Assembly (NCBI RefSeq): GCF_017876405.1
Contig: NZ_JAGINW010000001.1
Location: 10,553,203 to 10,617,202, forward strand
Reading direction: 5' to 3'
DNA length: 64,000 nt
Source: Kibdelosporangium banguiense
GTDB taxonomy: Bacteria > Actinomycetota > Actinomycetes > Mycobacteriales > Pseudonocardiaceae
Part shown: one piece after another, positions 62,954-64,000 of the stretch
Layout of the letters: each line of letters opens with the position of its first letter
Position numbering within the stretch: the stretch's first letter is position 1
Program-made: the position numbers and the translations under genes
Notes under the pieces: model-generated
Seen by the model: only the letters and a program-made list of their open reading frames with translations
What the model was told of the DNA's origin: nothing
Databases searched by the model: none

Positions 62954-64000
62954 TCACCTTCTGGTCCAGACGTATTTGCCTACCAGCTCGCCTTGTGTGC
63001 TGAAGTGGATCGGGATGACCTCGTCGCCTCGCCGCACGTCGAGGTGAAATACCGGAGCCATGTTCTTGCGGGCTTGTTCCGCGTCGTCGTTGCGGACGAC
63101 GACGTCACCTTCACGCAGCCCTGCTTTGGCTGCGGCGCTTGCGGGGATCAGGCCCTTGATGACTCGCGGTGTGTCGAGCAGGCAGCGGTCGGAGAAGCCG
63201 AGCTGGAACTGGACTACGTCGACGGTGGTGCGTTCGAAGTCCGCACCGAAGGCGTCCGAGGGTGGGGCGATCAACTCGCCGGCGAGCATTGCCTCGAAGT
63301 CCTGGATGCCGCTGTCGCCGAGTTCGGCCCGCAAGACACGGCGCCAGGCCGCCTCGTCGTAACCTGTGCCATTGCGGCGACTGTCCAACATGGCCAGTAG
63401 CAGGTCGTCGAGGGACCGTTGTTGCCCGGAGGCGGCCCGGACCTTGGCGTCCACGTCGGCGAAGTAGATCATGCCGCGGTGGTAGGCCAGGTTCTGGACC
63501 AACGAGTCCTTCCAGTATTCGGCCGCGATCGCGTCGTTCGGCAGCCGGTTGCGGGGGTTCTCGTAGTAGCTGTCGGTCATCGAACGGATCTCCGCCTCGG
63601 CTTCGGCCGCGTTCAGCAGTCCCGCCCGCAGCGGCAGGCGCACCTTGTAGAACTCGGCCAGGCCTTCGCCGAACCAGGAACTGGTGCCGTACGGACCGTC
63701 CAGCACGCCCACGAAATGGTGGAACATCTCGTGGGTGAACATGAACCTCAGCGCGGCGTCCGGGCGTTCGACCGGACCGTACTCGATCATGAATCCGTTC
63801 ACGGTGGCCGCGCCACCGTCCCGAGGGTTCGGATGTGCTCTGCCGATCAGGTAGTACGGCGGCAGATCCCGCTCGTCGAAGAACTCCCGGAGCACGTCGA
63901 ACGACCGCACAGTCCATGCCATGGTCGCGGGTGCGTCGAAGTTCGGTGTCCCGAGCCAGAAAGCGTTGAACGCGAGGCTTCCCGCGTTCTCCGGTGCACA
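62954..64000 (-). CDS. M61-like metallopeptidase with PDZ domain, partial (5' end beyond window)
   Basis: At least 348 residues; the start lies past the right edge. The zinc-site motif is RFMFTHEMFHHFVGVLDG with HExxH, followed by FGEGLAEFYKVRLPLR, whose Glu is the third ligand. A helical domain is followed by a C-terminal PDZ (DTPRVIKGLIPASAAAKAGL, REGDVVVRND). The order resembles glycyl-aminopeptidase (M61) proteins, which are often exported. The substrate is unknown. No gene overlaps it in the remaining window. Base composition is ordinary for the region. Confidence 0.8.
   Translation of the reverse strand, partial: CAPENAGSLAFNAFWLGTPNFDAPATMAWTVRSFDVLREFFDERDLPPYYLIGRAHPNPRDGGAATVNGFMIEYGPVERPDAALRFMFTHEMFHHFVGVLDGPYGTSSWFGEGLAEFYKVRLPLRAGLLNAAEAEAEIRSMTDSYYENPRNRLPNDAIAAEYWKDSLVQNLAYHRGMIYFADVDAKVRAASGQQRSLDDLLLAMLDSRRNGTGYDEAAWRRVLRAELGDSGIQDFEAMLAGELIAPPSDAFGADFERTTVDVVQFQLGFSDRCLLDTPRVIKGLIPASAAAKAGLREGDVVVRNDDAEQARKNMAPVFHLDVRRGDEVIPIHFSTQGELVGKYVWTRR

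Noticed and set aside
1-64000. CRISPR array, tRNA or rRNA gene, riboswitch
   Set aside because: No regularly spaced repeats, no cloverleaf-like or rRNA sequence, and no conserved riboswitch core were seen by eye. A covariance-model scan could still find a small RNA.

Overview
This is high-GC DNA from an actinomycete, most likely a member of the Pseudonocardiales. The points behind that are a DUF6292-type protein, a pair of short roadblock/LC7 proteins, a bacterial GOLPH3-like protein, a YbaB/EspC/WXG100 type VII secretion gene set, frequent GTG starts, and many ATGA or GTGA stop/start overlaps. I saw no rRNA, tRNA, CRISPR array or complete transposon. The assignment rests on gene content only.

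The left third (about 1-20.5 kb) is loosely packed and full of gene debris. Intact genes include a PQQ sugar dehydrogenase, a GOLPH3-like protein with an amino-acid permease, a roadblock pair, a Ser/Thr kinase whose extracellular part is a solute-binding domain, a type VII secretion operon ending in an EndoU RNase toxin, and a secreted alpha/beta hydrolase. Between them lie the tail of a DHA2-type drug transporter, a frameshifted TIGR03086 protein, two frameshifted genes of unknown family, and a wrecked ThiF/PqqD-like (RiPP-type) locus. Two related 3' ends of one insertion sequence sit at the left edge (minus strand) and at 19.46-19.67 kb (plus strand). The second abuts a dehydrogenase gene that has lost its NAD-binding start.

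From 20.5 to 28.3 kb there is one tight operon for an oligopeptide-type ABC transporter (binding lipoprotein, two permeases, two ATPases). It ends in a CocE/X-Pro-dipeptidyl-peptidase-like hydrolase. A divergent TetR regulator faces it across a 36-bp near-palindrome.

From 28.3 to 49.2 kb lies a large amine/amino-acid catabolic region. It holds two DAO-type flavoprotein oxidases, an amidase, two Lrp regulators, an MFS carrier, an NADH:flavin oxidoreductase resembling demethylases of N-methylated amines, an M20 AbgB-like amidohydrolase, a flavin amine oxidase, two APC permeases, a YtcJ-type amidohydrolase, agmatine deiminase and a truncated N-carbamoylputrescine amidase. Its most unusual gene is a regulator at 36674-38215 that joins an IS630-transposase-like protein to a GntR/FCD regulator.

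From 49.1 to 61.2 kb is an aromatic-acid degradation cluster. It has a three-component ring-hydroxylating dioxygenase (alpha, beta, Rieske ferredoxin, ferredoxin reductase), then MhpB ring cleavage, MhpC hydrolase and MhpD hydratase, two IclR regulators and an aromatic-acid MFS carrier. The cis-diol dehydrogenase and the MhpE/MhpF steps are missing. An L-2-hydroxyglutarate oxidase-like enzyme and a dehydrogenase fused to a SnoaL-like domain are present instead. The right end carries a TAP-type secreted peptidase/hydrolase and a partial metallopeptidase with a PDZ domain.
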